From: Candidatus Heimdallarchaeota archaeon
Lineage (GTDB): Archaea; Asgardarchaeota; Heimdallarchaeia; Hodarchaeales; Hodarchaeaceae
Length of the DNA: 64,000 bases
Direction of reading: 5' to 3'
Assembly: GCA_020353515.1 (NCBI GenBank)
Contig: CP070695.1
Span: 1,859,435-1,923,434, forward strand
Part shown: piece after piece, positions 25,853 to 35,065 of the stretch
Position numbering within the stretch: position 1 is the stretch's first letter
Layout: the number at the start of each line of letters is the position of its first letter
Notes under the pieces: model-generated
Told to the model about the DNA's origin: nothing
Database searches by the model: none
Seen by the model: only the letters and a program-made list of their open reading frames with translations
Made by a program: the position numbers and the translations under genes

Positions 25853-27022
25853 TTAGAATGAATCCTTAATGCTTTCTATTGCCTCATTAATATTATCAAC
25901 AGACGTTGCATACGAAAATCTAAGATATCCTTCTCCCACATCTCCAAAAACTGTTCCTGGAAGACAAGCTACCCCATTCTCCTCTAATAATTTATCTGCC
26001 AATTCTTTTGAAGTTTTTCCAGTATCTTTAATATTAGGAAAAACATAAAATGCACCCTGGGGCCGCAAACAGGAAAATCCTGAAATGCTATTCAAGCCAT
26101 CAACGATAGCATCTCGTCTTTTGCGAAAGGCCTTCATATTCCTCTTCAGCTCCTCTTGAGGTTCTTTCATGGTTAATGCTGCGGCACCTGCTTTCTGGAT
26201 GAAAGCATTTACACAAGAGACTGTCATTGAAATTAAAAGCCCCATTCGATCAATGATTCTCTCTGGTCCTATTACATAGCCCAATCTCCATCCAGTCATT
26301 GAATAAGCTTTAGAGAAGCCGTCTAAAATGACTGTTCTTTCCTTACATTCATCATGTTCAGAACAAGAGTAAAAAGTCTCATCATAGGTCATTTTAGAAT
26401 AAATTTCGTCAGAAAGAAGGTAAACATTGTTCTCTTCTGCGAGTTCTGCAATGCGAATGATTTCTTCCTTCTTCATAACTGAACCTGTTGGATTTTGTGG
26501 GCTGTTTAAAACGATGACTTTTGTTTTAGGCGAAATTTTTTCTTCTACATCAGCGGGGTTTAATCGAAATTCATTTTCTTCTTTAAGGGGAAGCGAAATA
26601 TTTCCTGTATTTAGATAATGGACGACAGCCCTGTAAGTAGGAAATCCAGGATTAGGGTGAATTACTTCTTCTTTGAGGGGATTATCACTTGCTGCTCGTA
26701 TCATATAAAAAATTGCAGAGTTTCCTCCTGGTACAACTAAGATCTGATTTAATAAAGGACAAAATCCTCTTGTTTTTTCAATCTCGTCTTGAATGGCTTC
26801 TTTCAATTCAAGAATCCCTTGCGCTGAAACATATCCAGTGAAATTCTCATCCAGCGCTTTTTTGGCTACGTCTTTAACACATTCAGGAGTACAAAAATCT
26901 GGTTGACCTATTTCAAAGTGTAAAACTCGCTTACCTTGACGTTCAAGGGTTTGTGCTCGTGATAGAACATCAAAAATCCCTGCTCCAGTCCTTAAGCCCT
27001 CAAAATCGAGCATATTACTCAC
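25853..27022 (-). CDS. Class I/II aminotransferase (aspartate aminotransferase-like)
   Basis: PLP-dependent aminotransferase of the AspC/AlaT-like group. Motifs: HFEIGQPDFCTPECV (substrate-arm glycine region), VVPGGNSAIFYMI, NSPQNPTGSVMKKEE, LLSDEIYSKMTYDE and DGFSKAYSMTGWRLGYV with the PLP lysine at about residue 236; the C-terminal Arg that binds the alpha-carboxylate is likely in YLRFSYATS. The reading frame begins with GTG at 27022 immediately after the TGA of the upstream gene; ATG at 27013 is an equally good start. Substrate is uncertain: aspartate, alanine or an aromatic amino acid. Tight spacing to homoserine dehydrogenase argues for a role in the aspartate family. Confidence 0.88.
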   Translation of the reverse strand: MSNMLDFEGLRTGAGIFDVLSRAQTLERQGKRVLHFEIGQPDFCTPECVKDVAKKALDENFTGYVSAQGILELKEAIQDEIEKTRGFCPLLNQILVVPGGNSAIFYMIRAASDNPLKEEVIHPNPGFPTYRAVVHYLNTGNISLPLKEENEFRLNPADVEEKISPKTKVIVLNSPQNPTGSVMKKEEIIRIAELAEENNVYLLSDEIYSKMTYDETFYSCSEHDECKERTVILDGFSKAYSMTGWRLGYVIGPERIIDRMGLLISMTVSCVNAFIQKAGAAALTMKEPQEELKRNMKAFRKRRDAIVDGLNSISGFSCLRPQGAFYVFPNIKDTGKTSKELADKLLEENGVACLPGTVFGDVGEGYLRFSYATSVDNINEAIESIKDSF

Positions 27023-28306
27023 TCAACGATGATGAAGGTTTCGTGCTGCAATAAATGGTAAACCATTCTCTGTAAGAATTCGAGCAGTAGTATTAATGGC
27101 ATCCTGTCTATCAAGATAGTTCGTACGTAAAGCATCCCAATCATTAGCGCTTATAATATCTTCTTTAGAACGGAAATAGTCTAGAATATCTGACGGATGA
27201 TCACGGGTTCTTTCAACTTCGACGTTGCCGCCTTCATGTTTTGCACTTATGTTTTTAACACGAGCTGCTAGTTCTACTAACTCCTCACGTCGATCATATG
27301 GTTGTCGTACGATACTTTTCCAAGTCTCAATCACATGATGTTCTAAGCGAACTACATCTTCAAAACCAAACTCGTTTCTAATATAAGCACTCAACTCAAT
27401 CGTCTGATTATTCACAGAATTTGCTAGATTAAATCCAATTAATGGACTACTACCATTTTCTCGAGCAAATAACTTCGCAGCAAGAAGAGTCCAAAAACAA
27501 GAATAAGGATTATCATTCCCAACAAATACAGAAATCTTGAATTCGTTGTTGATTCCTAATTTATGTAGAAAATAGCCTAAAAGAATGGTACCTAAATTAA
27601 TATTGAGAACTTGCTGAACACCATAATTTGTATAATAATAGAGATATTCATCTACCCATTTAAGAGCAAAATCATTAGGTTGACCGACTCCACCAAAATA
27701 ACCTGTGATAGTCCCTGGACCCCCTAAATGAACATTGACAGGATTTCCATCGGGGCCTGGAGCTGTCCCCTTAGTGTCCAAAGTTTCGACATAAGTTGCA
27801 CCAATGATCTGCATAGCTGCAGTCATTGCTAACAAATCCCCATCTTCTTCTTGTTCTTTCATTCTCCTAACTCGGATGATCCGTCCAGGTAATAACTCCT
27901 GATTGGCAATAGCACGTTTAGCTCCTTCAATCAGGAAAGGAAAATATTGACATGCTGAAAGTTCCAAAGTTACAGCAAAAGCATCATCAAACTTAAATTT
28001 ATTAACATCGCCCCCTAGTACTTTTCGATGATAATCCTCAATTGGAATGAATGCTTGTTGATCCCGTTGAGTGGTTAACCAATCTAAGTCTTTAACATAA
28101 TCTGGTTTCTTCTTCTCTAGTTTATATAAGATAGTCTCTAAGTCCCTAGCTTCCTTAGCTTTAAGATTAATGTTATCAATCCCACCATACTTATCTATAA
28201 CTTCTAAAAGATCGTTAATTAATGGATTATCCTCATTCAGCAAAAAATCATTTATTTCTTTTAGATTTTGGTCTGGTATTCGTAACTTTGCTCGTAAATT
28301 ATTCAT
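27023..28306 (-). CDS. Unrecognised 427-residue alpha/beta protein heading the amino-acid gene group
   Basis: No family recognised. The ATG at 28306 is chosen over a TTG at 28363 because GGAGG at about 28313-28318 sits at ideal distance. The N-terminal 100 residues are helical and charged; the central 200 have repeated strand-helix units with conserved-looking glycine stretches (NVHLGGPGTITGYFGGVGQ, VLNINLGTILLGYFLHKLG, ISVFVGNDNPYSCFWTLLA, PLIGFNLANSVNNQTI), compatible with a TIM-barrel-like enzyme; the C-terminus is charged and ends in ARNLHHR. No signal peptide or cofactor motif is clear. Its stop abuts the aminotransferase start, so it belongs to the same unit and is probably an enzyme of amino-acid metabolism. 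Confidence 0.7.
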   Translation of the reverse strand: MNNLRAKLRIPDQNLKEINDFLLNEDNPLINDLLEVIDKYGGIDNINLKAKEARDLETILYKLEKKKPDYVKDLDWLTTQRDQQAFIPIEDYHRKVLGGDVNKFKFDDAFAVTLELSACQYFPFLIEGAKRAIANQELLPGRIIRVRRMKEQEEDGDLLAMTAAMQIIGATYVETLDTKGTAPGPDGNPVNVHLGGPGTITGYFGGVGQPNDFALKWVDEYLYYYTNYGVQQVLNINLGTILLGYFLHKLGINNEFKISVFVGNDNPYSCFWTLLAAKLFARENGSSPLIGFNLANSVNNQTIELSAYIRNEFGFEDVVRLEHHVIETWKSIVRQPYDRREELVELAARVKNISAKHEGGNVEVERTRDHPSDILDYFRSKEDIISANDWDALRTNYLDRQDAINTTARILTENGLPFIAARNLHHR

Positions 28307-28412
28307 AAAATAGGCCTCCAAAGCGTAATTCAAATTTCCCCTAATAATTTTAACATTTTTCAAAGTTTTTGTGCTTCTATTTAGTAGAGAGAATACTTAC
28401 GCTATGATGTCA

Positions 28413-28448
28413 AAGGTTGTCTCAAACAACCTTGGTTCTTTTTTTTTC
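28413..28448 (+). terminator. Hairpin followed by T-run (terminator or leader element)
   Basis: AAGGTTGT pairs with ACAACCTT (28413-28420 with 28426-28433, loop of five), followed on the plus strand by nine T (28439-28447). The segment GAACCTT at 28455-28461 could pair instead with AAGGTT, giving two exclusive folds. No plus-strand gene ends here, so a plain terminator role is doubtful; on the minus strand it lies before the 427-residue gene. Confidence 0.4.
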
Positions 28449-28505
28449 TTGATTGAACCTTAAGCTAATTTCAAAAACCACTTAATGGGATTTTATCCCT
28501 TGAAT

Positions 28506-28576
28506 GGTAATATTATTCAGTATGGAAATCATCCTGTATAAACTTCTAATTTTCAGAATAACAGGATGATATTACC
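28506..28576. repeat. Nested inverted repeat
   Basis: Ten-base perfect arms ATCATCCTGT (28528-28537) and ACAGGATGAT (28561-28570) enclose a 23-base loop, and GGTAAT (28506-28511) pairs with ATTACC (28571-28576) outside them. Inside the loop TTCT/AGAA can add four pairs. The size and nesting suggest an RNA structure or a protein-binding site. Function unknown. Confidence 0.5.
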
Positions 28577-28731
28577 CTTTTGCTAATTAATTTTGATTCT
28601 AAGTTCAGATAAGTGCAGAAAGCAATAAATACTTAAAACTTAGTAAAACATAACTACTTTGAATTTGATTTCACATATTAGTTTAACAGTCTAGAGAGAA
28701 GACTTCTCCATGATAATAGGTGGTAATAAAT

Positions 28732-29844
28732 ATGAGTTTGCGTAATTATATCATTCGGCGTGTAATTTTTAGCATTCCTTTAATTTTAGGAATTTCTATC
28801 ATCCTCTTCACACTTATGTGGCTTAGTCCAATGGATTATGTTGATGTCCTAAAGCAGGGGGATCCCACTTTGACACAGGAAGAAATGGAAAACATGCGCC
28901 ATCAGCTAGGACTAGATCGCCCTCCCCAAGAACAATATTTGTTCTGGTTATTTGGAAAAAACTCTGAAGACAGCGATTATTTAACAGAGTTTTCAGATTA
29001 TGTTTTATTGGGATTGGGTAGAGGAATTCAAAGCACCTTCAAAATAGATTTAGATATTGGGCCGAGTGATTTTACCCCAGGCTTCGTTTTTGGTAATTTA
29101 GGACGTTCTTATTCAGGTTCCACTATTAACTCCTTGATTGGAGCATTAGCCTGGCAAACCATGAAACTCCAATTAGCCTCATTAATTATGAGTCTAATGC
29201 TAGGTATACCTCTAGGGATTTTTTCCGCAAGACGGCCTTACTCAAAAACAGACAATGTTTCTACAACATTTGCCTTATTTGGTGTCTCAATGCCAGTCTT
29301 TTGGACAGGAATCATGTGCATTTTACTCTTCTCGGACTGGAAAATATTCTTTGGAATCAAATTTCCCACAATTGGTGCATATAGTTATGACTTGACGGGA
29401 AATGAAACCTTCCTTGAGCTGATATGGGATGAACTATTTCATATGATTATCCCAACTGTCGTCTTAGGGCTAAGTGGAACCGCTTTGATTCTCAGGTTGA
29501 CGAGATCAAGCATGTTGGAAGTTTTACGGCAGGATTATATTCTGACAGCCCGATCGAAAGGTCTCTCAGAGAGATTAGTAATTTACAAACATGCTTTAAG
29601 TAACGCACTACTACCTGTAGTCACTGTTGTTGGATTAAGTATAGGTTTCTTATTGGCTGGTGCTGCATTAACTGAAACGGTTTTTTCGTGGCCGGGTCTG
29701 GGAAAGGAAGCTGTTTACCGAGTAAATGTCAGAGATTACAACTTTATGATGGGGATCAATATGTTGATCGCAGTCATGGTGATTCTCGCAAACTTATTGA
29801 CAGATATCACGTATGCATTTCTAGATCCAAGAATACGCTACTAG
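28732..29844 (+). CDS. DppB/OppB-type ABC transporter permease
   Basis: First membrane subunit of a peptide/nickel/opine-type importer. The N-terminal helix YIIRRVIFSIPLILGISIILF, the LGLDRPPQEQYLFWL segment, the BPD_transp_1 core (WQTMKLQLASLIMSLMLGIPLGI) and the EAA loop LRQDYILTARSKGLSERLVIYKHALSNALLPVVTVVG are all present, ending with FLDPRIRY. The start ATG at 28732 has GGTGG nine bases upstream; the frame extends to a GTG at 28720. Compared with the second DppB in this window it carries about 40 extra residues in the first extracytoplasmic loop (near residues 75-120). It begins a four-gene permease/ATPase unit. Confidence 0.92.
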   Translation: MSLRNYIIRRVIFSIPLILGISIILFTLMWLSPMDYVDVLKQGDPTLTQEEMENMRHQLGLDRPPQEQYLFWLFGKNSEDSDYLTEFSDYVLLGLGRGIQSTFKIDLDIGPSDFTPGFVFGNLGRSYSGSTINSLIGALAWQTMKLQLASLIMSLMLGIPLGIFSARRPYSKTDNVSTTFALFGVSMPVFWTGIMCILLFSDWKIFFGIKFPTIGAYSYDLTGNETFLELIWDELFHMIIPTVVLGLSGTALILRLTRSSMLEVLRQDYILTARSKGLSERLVIYKHALSNALLPVVTVVGLSIGFLLAGAALTETVFSWPGLGKEAVYRVNVRDYNFMMGINMLIAVMVILANLLTDITYAFLDPRIRY

Positions 29845-29876
29845 AGTTATGAAACGCTTGAGGTGAAATTATAATT

Positions 29877-31574
29877 ATGGCTGAACATAGACTTGATGAA
29901 GCAAAATTAGAAGAACTTGAAAAGGAGAAGCAAAAGAGAAGACGCGTTGGCCGATTAATGGTTTTTTGGAGAAGATTCAGACGTCATAGGATGGGTGTTT
30001 TTGGATTATCAATCATTGTTTTCATAACTCTATTAGCTATCTTTGCGGATTTTCTCGCTGGAACTAATGGCCTTATCCCATATGGGCCCTCAGACGAACG
30101 TCTCGAAGCTCAATATGTTGCCCCATTTGGATTTGAACTGAATAAAGATAGAGATGCATCTTTAGCTGCTCAGGGTAAGGAAAAAACATTGGGAGCAGTT
30201 TATTATGATAGAGAAATTAATTTTACCAATGGGATATCTCAACAAAACCTAACACATTATCAACAACTAAGTCAAATTGATAGTATTGAATCAGCTAATG
30301 GTAACAACGAACTTTGGACGAACTCTGAAGGGGATTTTGACCATGATTCTGGTCAGATTACTCTTACCGACAATAGCTTTAGTGGAACTGCTCTTGTTGA
30401 TTATCGTGTGGCAGGAAAATGTGCACTAAGGATTACTCCCTACAAGAGTGATATTTCTCAGATTAAAATGTGGATGAAGGTCGCTACTGACTATGCAGAA
30501 CTCTCTTGGCCCGAGCCTGTTGATTTATATATTTTCGAGGACGGAGTAGATTTCGATACTGGGGAGGCAATAGCCACAACAAGTATCGATGGTCATAAAA
30601 TCGTTTCTGGTCCTGGTGCTATAAACCCTACTGGTGTCACTTTTAATTTTGGTTATAAAGCTGTAGGAGTAACCCCCCAACGGAATTATTGGCTCGTTCT
30701 TGACACAAATCTCATTAGGATGGAGTCACCAAGCGTAGATCTCCGTTTATTCATGGATTCAGGCAGCGATCCATTGGATCCTCTTAACTTAATGGGAAGG
30801 GGAAAGAACTGGAATAATTATGAAAAATGGGAAGGTACTACAATACCAGAGGAAGGAGAGTTACCTCGTATGAATGCCTATTTTGGTACAAATAAATTCC
30901 ACCTACTTGGTACAGATTCCTTAGGTAGAGACATACTCTCAGCTACTATCCATGGTGCTAGAACCTCACTTATTGTAGCTTTTGTTGCAATATCTATCCG
31001 AATCGTTATTGGTCTAGCTTTAGGTTCGATTGCAGGTTATTATGGTGGGAAAATTGATAATGCTATCATGAGACTAACTGATGTTTTCCTAGCAATTCCC
31101 TTTTTCTTTCTTATTCTTATTGCAATTACTATTTGGGAACAAGTAAGCTTAATAGTGCTTTCAATTACCCTTGGGTTGTTTGGTTGGTCACAAACTGCTC
31201 GAATTGTACGTGCTGAATTTCTCCACTTGCGAGAAATGGAGTATACCGATGCTGCTAAATCCCTAGGGGTATCTGATAGATCTATAATTTTCAAACATCT
31301 TTTACCCAATGCAATGGCCCCTGTTATCGTGACCGCATCATTAGGAGTTGCTACAGTAATATTAATTGAAGCAGGGCTCTCATTCCTTGGTTTTGGTGAC
31401 CCATTAGCAATTTCTTGGGGAACAGCTATTCAATGGGGGATAGCTGGGCAGTCATTGAGGTTTGCTCCTTGGGTAGCCACAATCCCAGGGCTTGCAATAT
31501 TCGTTGCAGTTGTTGGTTTTAATCTACTAGGAGATGCCTTAAGAGATGCACTCGATCCTAGGTTGAAAAATTAA
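29877..31574 (+). CDS. DppC/OppC-type ABC permease with a ~250-residue extracytoplasmic insertion
   Basis: Second permease subunit. A charged N-terminal tail ([18 protein letters not shown]) and the first helix ([20 protein letters not shown]) are normal, and the C-terminal 225 residues from [13 protein letters not shown] on are a typical BPD_transp_1 domain with EAA loop [20 protein letters not shown]. Between them, about residues 85-340, lies an insertion absent from ordinary DppC proteins (about 300 residues total; the paralogue at 51656-52633 has 325). The insertion is acidic and beta-rich, with a central part ([18 protein letters not shown] ... [11 protein letters not shown]) that looks like a beta-sandwich. 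It must be outside the cell, facing the binding protein. AGGTGA at 29861-29866 precedes the start. Confidence 0.9.
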   Translation: MAEHRLDEAKLEELEKEKQKRRRVGRLMVFWRRFRRHRMGVFGLSIIVFITLLAIFADFLAGTNGLIPYGPSDERLEAQYVAPFGFELNKDRDASLAAQGKEKTLGAVYYDREINFTNGISQQNLTHYQQLSQIDSIESANGNNELWTNSEGDFDHDSGQITLTDNSFSGTALVDYRVAGKCALRITPYKSDISQIKMWMKVATDYAELSWPEPVDLYIFEDGVDFDTGEAIATTSIDGHKIVSGPGAINPTGVTFNFGYKAVGVTPQRNYWLVLDTNLIRMESPSVDLRLFMDSGSDPLDPLNLMGRGKNWNNYEKWEGTTIPEEGELPRMNAYFGTNKFHLLGTDSLGRDILSATIHGARTSLIVAFVAISIRIVIGLALGSIAGYYGGKIDNAIMRLTDVFLAIPFFFLILIAITIWEQVSLIVLSITLGLFGWSQTARIVRAEFLHLREMEYTDAAKSLGVSDRSIIFKHLLPNAMAPVIVTASLGVATVILIEAGLSFLGFGDPLAISWGTAIQWGIAGQSLRFAPWVATIPGLAIFVAVVGFNLLGDALRDALDPRLKN

Positions 31575-31589
31575 TCAAGAGGGTACATA

Positions 31590-32582
31590 ATGAGTACAAC
31601 ATCTACAGATGGGACCATCCTTGAAATGAAAGGATTAAAGACACAATTCTTCACTGAAGACGGAGTCGTAAAAGCTGTTGACGGTGTAGACCTTAAAATA
31701 AAAAGGAAAGAGGTTTTAGGGCTTGTGGGAGAATCAGGTTGTGGGAAGACGATGACTTCGCTCTCAATACTACGCCTGATTCCTGATCCTCCAGGTAAAA
31801 TCGTTGAAGGAGAAGTTTTCTTTAATGGTAAGGATCTCCTAAAATTAACTGAAGACGAAATTCGTTCAATTCGTGGTAATGAAATCTCAATGATTTTCCA
31901 AGACCCTATGACTTCACTTAACCCAGTTTTTACAGTAGAGAATCAGATTCTTGAGAATATTAAATTACACCAGAACCTAGACGATAAGGAAGCATTAGAA
32001 TCTGGAATCCAGATGTTAGACTTGGTAGGAATTCCTGAAGCTTCAAAACGAATACATGATTACCCACATCTCTTTAGCGGAGGCATGAGACAACGAGTAA
32101 TGATAGCAATGGCTTTATCATGCCAGCCTGATCTATTAATTGCTGATGAACCTACAACCGCTTTAGACGTTACTATTCAAGCCCAGGTTTTAGAATTAAT
32201 GAAAAATCTTCAAGAGGAACTTAATATGGCTATTCTTTATATTACACATAATCTGGGTGTTATTGCAGAGATTTCTGATAATGTCGCAGTTATGTACGCA
32301 GGCAACATTGTCGAGTACGCTGCTGTTGAACCACTATTTGGAAGTCCGAGTCATCCCTATACACAAGCCTTGTTAGGTTCAATACCACGAATGGATAAGA
32401 AATTAGATCGTCTAAGTGTTATTAAAGGAACAGTACCAAACTTAATAACCCCGCCAACTGGTTGTAGATTCCATCCCCGTTGTCCTTACGCGACTGAAGT
32501 ATGTAAGGAACAAAAACCTCCTTATATTGATGTTGAACCAAATCATAAAGTCTATTGCCATTATGCAGGACAATTAGAGTGA
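31590..32582 (+). CDS. DppD/OppD-type ABC transporter ATPase
   Basis: ATP-binding subunit of the peptide-type importer: Walker [12 protein letters not shown]-loop [13 protein letters not shown], signature [16 protein letters not shown], Walker [13 protein letters not shown] and switch THNLGV, followed by the C-terminal oligopeptide-HPY region [15 protein letters not shown] with its cysteine set, which in some relatives holds an iron-sulfur cluster. Start ATG has GAGGG upstream. It is 15 bases after the permease and 11 before the second ATPase. Confidence 0.94.
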   Translation: MSTTSTDGTILEMKGLKTQFFTEDGVVKAVDGVDLKIKRKEVLGLVGESGCGKTMTSLSILRLIPDPPGKIVEGEVFFNGKDLLKLTEDEIRSIRGNEISMIFQDPMTSLNPVFTVENQILENIKLHQNLDDKEALESGIQMLDLVGIPEASKRIHDYPHLFSGGMRQRVMIAMALSCQPDLLIADEPTTALDVTIQAQVLELMKNLQEELNMAILYITHNLGVIAEISDNVAVMYAGNIVEYAAVEPLFGSPSHPYTQALLGSIPRMDKKLDRLSVIKGTVPNLITPPTGCRFHPRCPYATEVCKEQKPPYIDVEPNHKVYCHYAGQLE

Positions 32583-32593
32583 GGTAATATAAA

Positions 32594-33580
32594 TTGGCAA
32601 CTAATGGACAAGCAATTATTGAAGTGAACAATTTATACAAATTCTTTCCTGTGAAGGAAGGAATCATTCGACAGACTGTAAAAGGGAATATACATGCTGT
32701 AGATAATATTTCTTTTAAAGTTTTCAAAGGAGAGACAATGGGTTTAGTTGGAGAAAGTGGTTGTGGGAAAACAACTACTGCTAGAATGCTATTAAGGCTT
32801 GATGAACCGACTGATGGAGAAATTTGGATCAATGGGATAGAAATCTCTAAAATCAAGAAAAGGGATATGCACCTTTTTCGTAAATCGATACAAATGGTAT
32901 TCCAAGACCCCTACTCTTCCCTAAATCCTCGAATGACTGTTTATGATATCATATCTGAAGGGATAAAGCTCTTTAAACTAACCAGAAGTAAGACTGAGAC
33001 TGAAGAAAGAGTATTGGAATTAATGGATTTAGTAGGATTAGCTCCTTTTCACATTTATCGATATCCTCATGAATTTTCTGGAGGACAAAGACAAAGAATT
33101 GGGATTGCACGCTCCCTCTCCGTTAGTCCTGATATAATTGTGGCTGATGAACCTGTTTCAGCTCTTGACGTTTCAATACGTGCTCAAATATTAAATCTCC
33201 TTGATGATCTCCAAAATGAACTGGGTCTAACATATATTATTGTTGCCCATGACCTCTCAGTAATAAGACATGTATCTGATCGGGTTGCAGTAATGTACGT
33301 TGGTAAGCTTGTTGAAGTTGCAGAAACCAACGAATTATACGGACAGCCAATGCATCCTTATACTGAAGCACTTATGTCCGCTGTACCAATTCCAGACCCC
33401 AGTGTTCGGGACAAACGGAAACGAATAATTTTACATGGAGACGCTGCCACCCCATTTAATCCTAAACCAGGCTGTCGATTTAAAGAAAGATGTGCATATG
33501 CAAAGAAAAAGTGTGAGGAAGATCCTCCTTTAGAAGAAAAAACACCCGGTCATTTTGCTGCATGTTGGTTCCCCAAGTAA
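32594..33580 (+). CDS. DppF/OppF-type ABC transporter ATPase
   Basis: Second ATP-binding subunit, forming a heterodimer with the preceding one. Walker [16 protein letters not shown]-loop VFQDPYSSLNPRMTVYDII, signature FSGGQRQRIGIARSLS, Walker B IIVADEPVSALD and switch AHDLSV; C-terminal GCRFKERCAYAKKKC. The start is TTG at 32594, supported by GAGGT at 32581-32585 with an eight-base spacer. The ATPase pair plus two permeases make a complete importer without a binding protein in the same unit; the nearest one is the anchored solute-binding protein at 37213-39348. Confidence 0.94.
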   Translation: MATNGQAIIEVNNLYKFFPVKEGIIRQTVKGNIHAVDNISFKVFKGETMGLVGESGCGKTTTARMLLRLDEPTDGEIWINGIEISKIKKRDMHLFRKSIQMVFQDPYSSLNPRMTVYDIISEGIKLFKLTRSKTETEERVLELMDLVGLAPFHIYRYPHEFSGGQRQRIGIARSLSVSPDIIVADEPVSALDVSIRAQILNLLDDLQNELGLTYIIVAHDLSVIRHVSDRVAVMYVGKLVEVAETNELYGQPMHPYTEALMSAVPIPDPSVRDKRKRIILHGDAATPFNPKPGCRFKERCAYAKKKCEEDPPLEEKTPGHFAACWFPK

Positions 33581-33627
33581 TTTGTTGTTCTAAAAATAAA
33601 GGTTGAATGAAGACACTGTAACTGTCC

Positions 33628-34098
33628 ATGCAAATGGAAAGAAGATTGATGCGATCGAATAAGTCTTCACAGGACTTTTTAAAGTTTTTAGAGGAAAACT
33701 ATCAAATATTATTTGCTATAATAGCCGCTTTTCTTTTATTTCTTAGTAATATCATTTTCACACAGGATATCGGTCTTTATATGGCATTCACTATTATTAC
33801 AATTCTCATAGAGGTAATGGTTGGCTCCATCTTCCTTTTATTCAACACTACCTCCTTGATTCTAGCACTGGTTCTTCAAGAAGGATTATCACCTATAGAA
33901 AAACGATGGGTACAACAAAAAACACGTAAAAATTTGGCAATAATTGTCATATGGCTTCTATTTTCAATATTCACTTTCATCATTATCGCGCCTAACTTCG
34001 GTATAATCGCAGGAATCTACCTTATTGCCTTAATTTTCATCTTTAAACTCGCAGGGACTGAAGAGAATCCTTTCCTCGAAAGAAGGTATGAGATCTGA
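33628..34098 (+). CDS. Small four-helix membrane protein, unknown
   Basis: 156 residues with four hydrophobic helices: ILFAIIAAFLLFLSNIIF, LYMAFTIITILIEVMVGSIFLLF, NLAIIVIWLLFSIFTFIII and IIAGIYLIALIFIF. A charged N-terminal tail and a short loop with EKRWVQQKTRK are likely cytoplasmic. No family recognised. It starts 47 bases after the last transporter gene in the same direction and could be read through from it, as an accessory subunit or unrelated passenger. Confidence 0.6.
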   Translation: MQMERRLMRSNKSSQDFLKFLEENYQILFAIIAAFLLFLSNIIFTQDIGLYMAFTIITILIEVMVGSIFLLFNTTSLILALVLQEGLSPIEKRWVQQKTRKNLAIIVIWLLFSIFTFIIIAPNFGIIAGIYLIALIFIFKLAGTEENPFLERRYEI

Positions 34099-34263
34099 CA
34101 AAAATATGAAATTTTTAATTTTTATTAACAAAATTAATTAATTACAAATTTTTAACACATGAGTAAAAAGAGTAAATATTTCACCCTCGAACCAAAACCT
34201 ACCTCATTTCAACTTCAGTTTTCGATATATTTAAGTGGGGGAAGTTAGAATAAGTTGAATAAT

Positions 34264-34596
34264 ATGCCCTTTTCACACAATGTACAAAAATCGAAATCAA
34301 ACTTAATGACCCCATCAACAACTAAAGTTCTAAATATATTAAGATCAGGTAAACCAATGACTGCTACAGAGCTCAAAGAACGGTCAGGATACTCTATTCG
34401 AACTGTTTACTATTCATTAAAACCATTACTTGAACAAGGATTGGTGCATAAGAAAATAAACCTGATGAACATACAAACTACCGAATATCAAATAGCATCA
34501 CTTACCAGAGCTTCAACACAAAAAGAAACAGCAATAGCTCGAATAAATACTGAAAAATTAAAAACATCAATAGCAAAAGTCCAAGAATTCAAGTAA
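34264..34596 (+). CDS. Winged helix-turn-helix regulator
   Basis: A 110-residue DNA-binding protein of the MarR/ArsR-like winged-helix class. The core TKVLNILRSGKPMTATELKERSGYSIRTVYYSLKPLLEQGLVHKK shows helix 2-turn-recognition helix (TATELKERSGYSIRTVYYSLKPL) and the start of the wing (GLVHKKINLMNIQTTEYQI). The last 25 residues form a helix. The TATA-like GATATATTTAAG at 34224-34235 places transcription start near 34255, so the message is nearly leaderless and translation begins at TTG 34255 or ATG 34264. Target genes are not evident; neighbours are small membrane proteins. Confidence 0.75.
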   Translation: MPFSHNVQKSKSNLMTPSTTKVLNILRSGKPMTATELKERSGYSIRTVYYSLKPLLEQGLVHKKINLMNIQTTEYQIASLTRASTQKETAIARINTEKLKTSIAKVQEFK

Positions 34597-34701
34597 TTTT
34601 TTAAGATAAGGTTTTTTCACACTCACTAATCCCATAACAAATGGATATTTCTTATTTTGTTATCAAGTTCTTTCTGAAGAATTTTCTTTGGGAATGATAT
34701 T

Positions 34702-35058
34702 ATGAAAGATCAATCTCAACGAAACCCTGAAAAAGAGATTGTACAGAAAATCAGTATCGGATTTATTGTTGCATTAACGCTTGTAACCTTATATATCATC
34801 TTTACTCGAGAATCGATCTCCTTTGAAATCTTGGGAATGTTTTTTTTCTTTATAGGAGGAATTTTCTTCATCATTGGAGGTACAAGAGATTTTTTTGAAT
34901 CGATTATAATAACAAAACTGAGAGGGAAGCAAACAAACACCATTCTTGAACCTACTAGCACAAAATATCTATATGGGTTTGGAAAACCTGGGGAAGACAT
35001 AATAGCTGGGAGTATTCTTATATTTGTGTCTTTAGTATGTTGGATGATCGTTATATAA
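34702..35058 (+). CDS. Small membrane protein, unknown
   Basis: 118 residues, three hydrophobic segments (ISIGFIVALTLVTLYIIF, ILGMFFFFIGGIFFIIGG, ILIFVSLVCWMIVI) and a charged loop between the second and third. No motif recognised. It is convergent with the tail-anchored gene on the other strand, with seven bases between stops, and separated from the winged-helix gene by about 100 bases, so cotranscription with that regulator is possible. Confidence 0.55.
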   Translation: MKDQSQRNPEKEIVQKISIGFIVALTLVTLYIIFTRESISFEILGMFFFFIGGIFFIIGGTRDFFESIIITKLRGKQTNTILEPTSTKYLYGFGKPGEDIIAGSILIFVSLVCWMIVI

Positions 35059-35065
35059 TATTGAT

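Larger units (their letters stand above)
28307..28731. other. Divergent intergenic region with several inverted repeats
   Basis: 425 bases between the leftward 427-residue gene and the rightward transporter genes. It holds at least three perfect hairpins (entries at 28413-28448 and 28506-28576, plus GGGAT-TTT-ATCCC at 28487-28499) and an AT-rich block near 28623-28640 that could act as TATA box for either direction. If the leftward promoter lies there, all hairpins fall in a leader of nearly 300 bases of the amino-acid genes. No ORF is seen. Confidence 0.5.

Noticed and set aside
28450..28461. GGTTCAATC-like sequence on the minus strand that resembles a tRNA T-loop
   Set aside because: No acceptor, D or anticodon stems can be built around it; the flanking sequence is a homopolymer run. 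No tRNA gene was found in the window.
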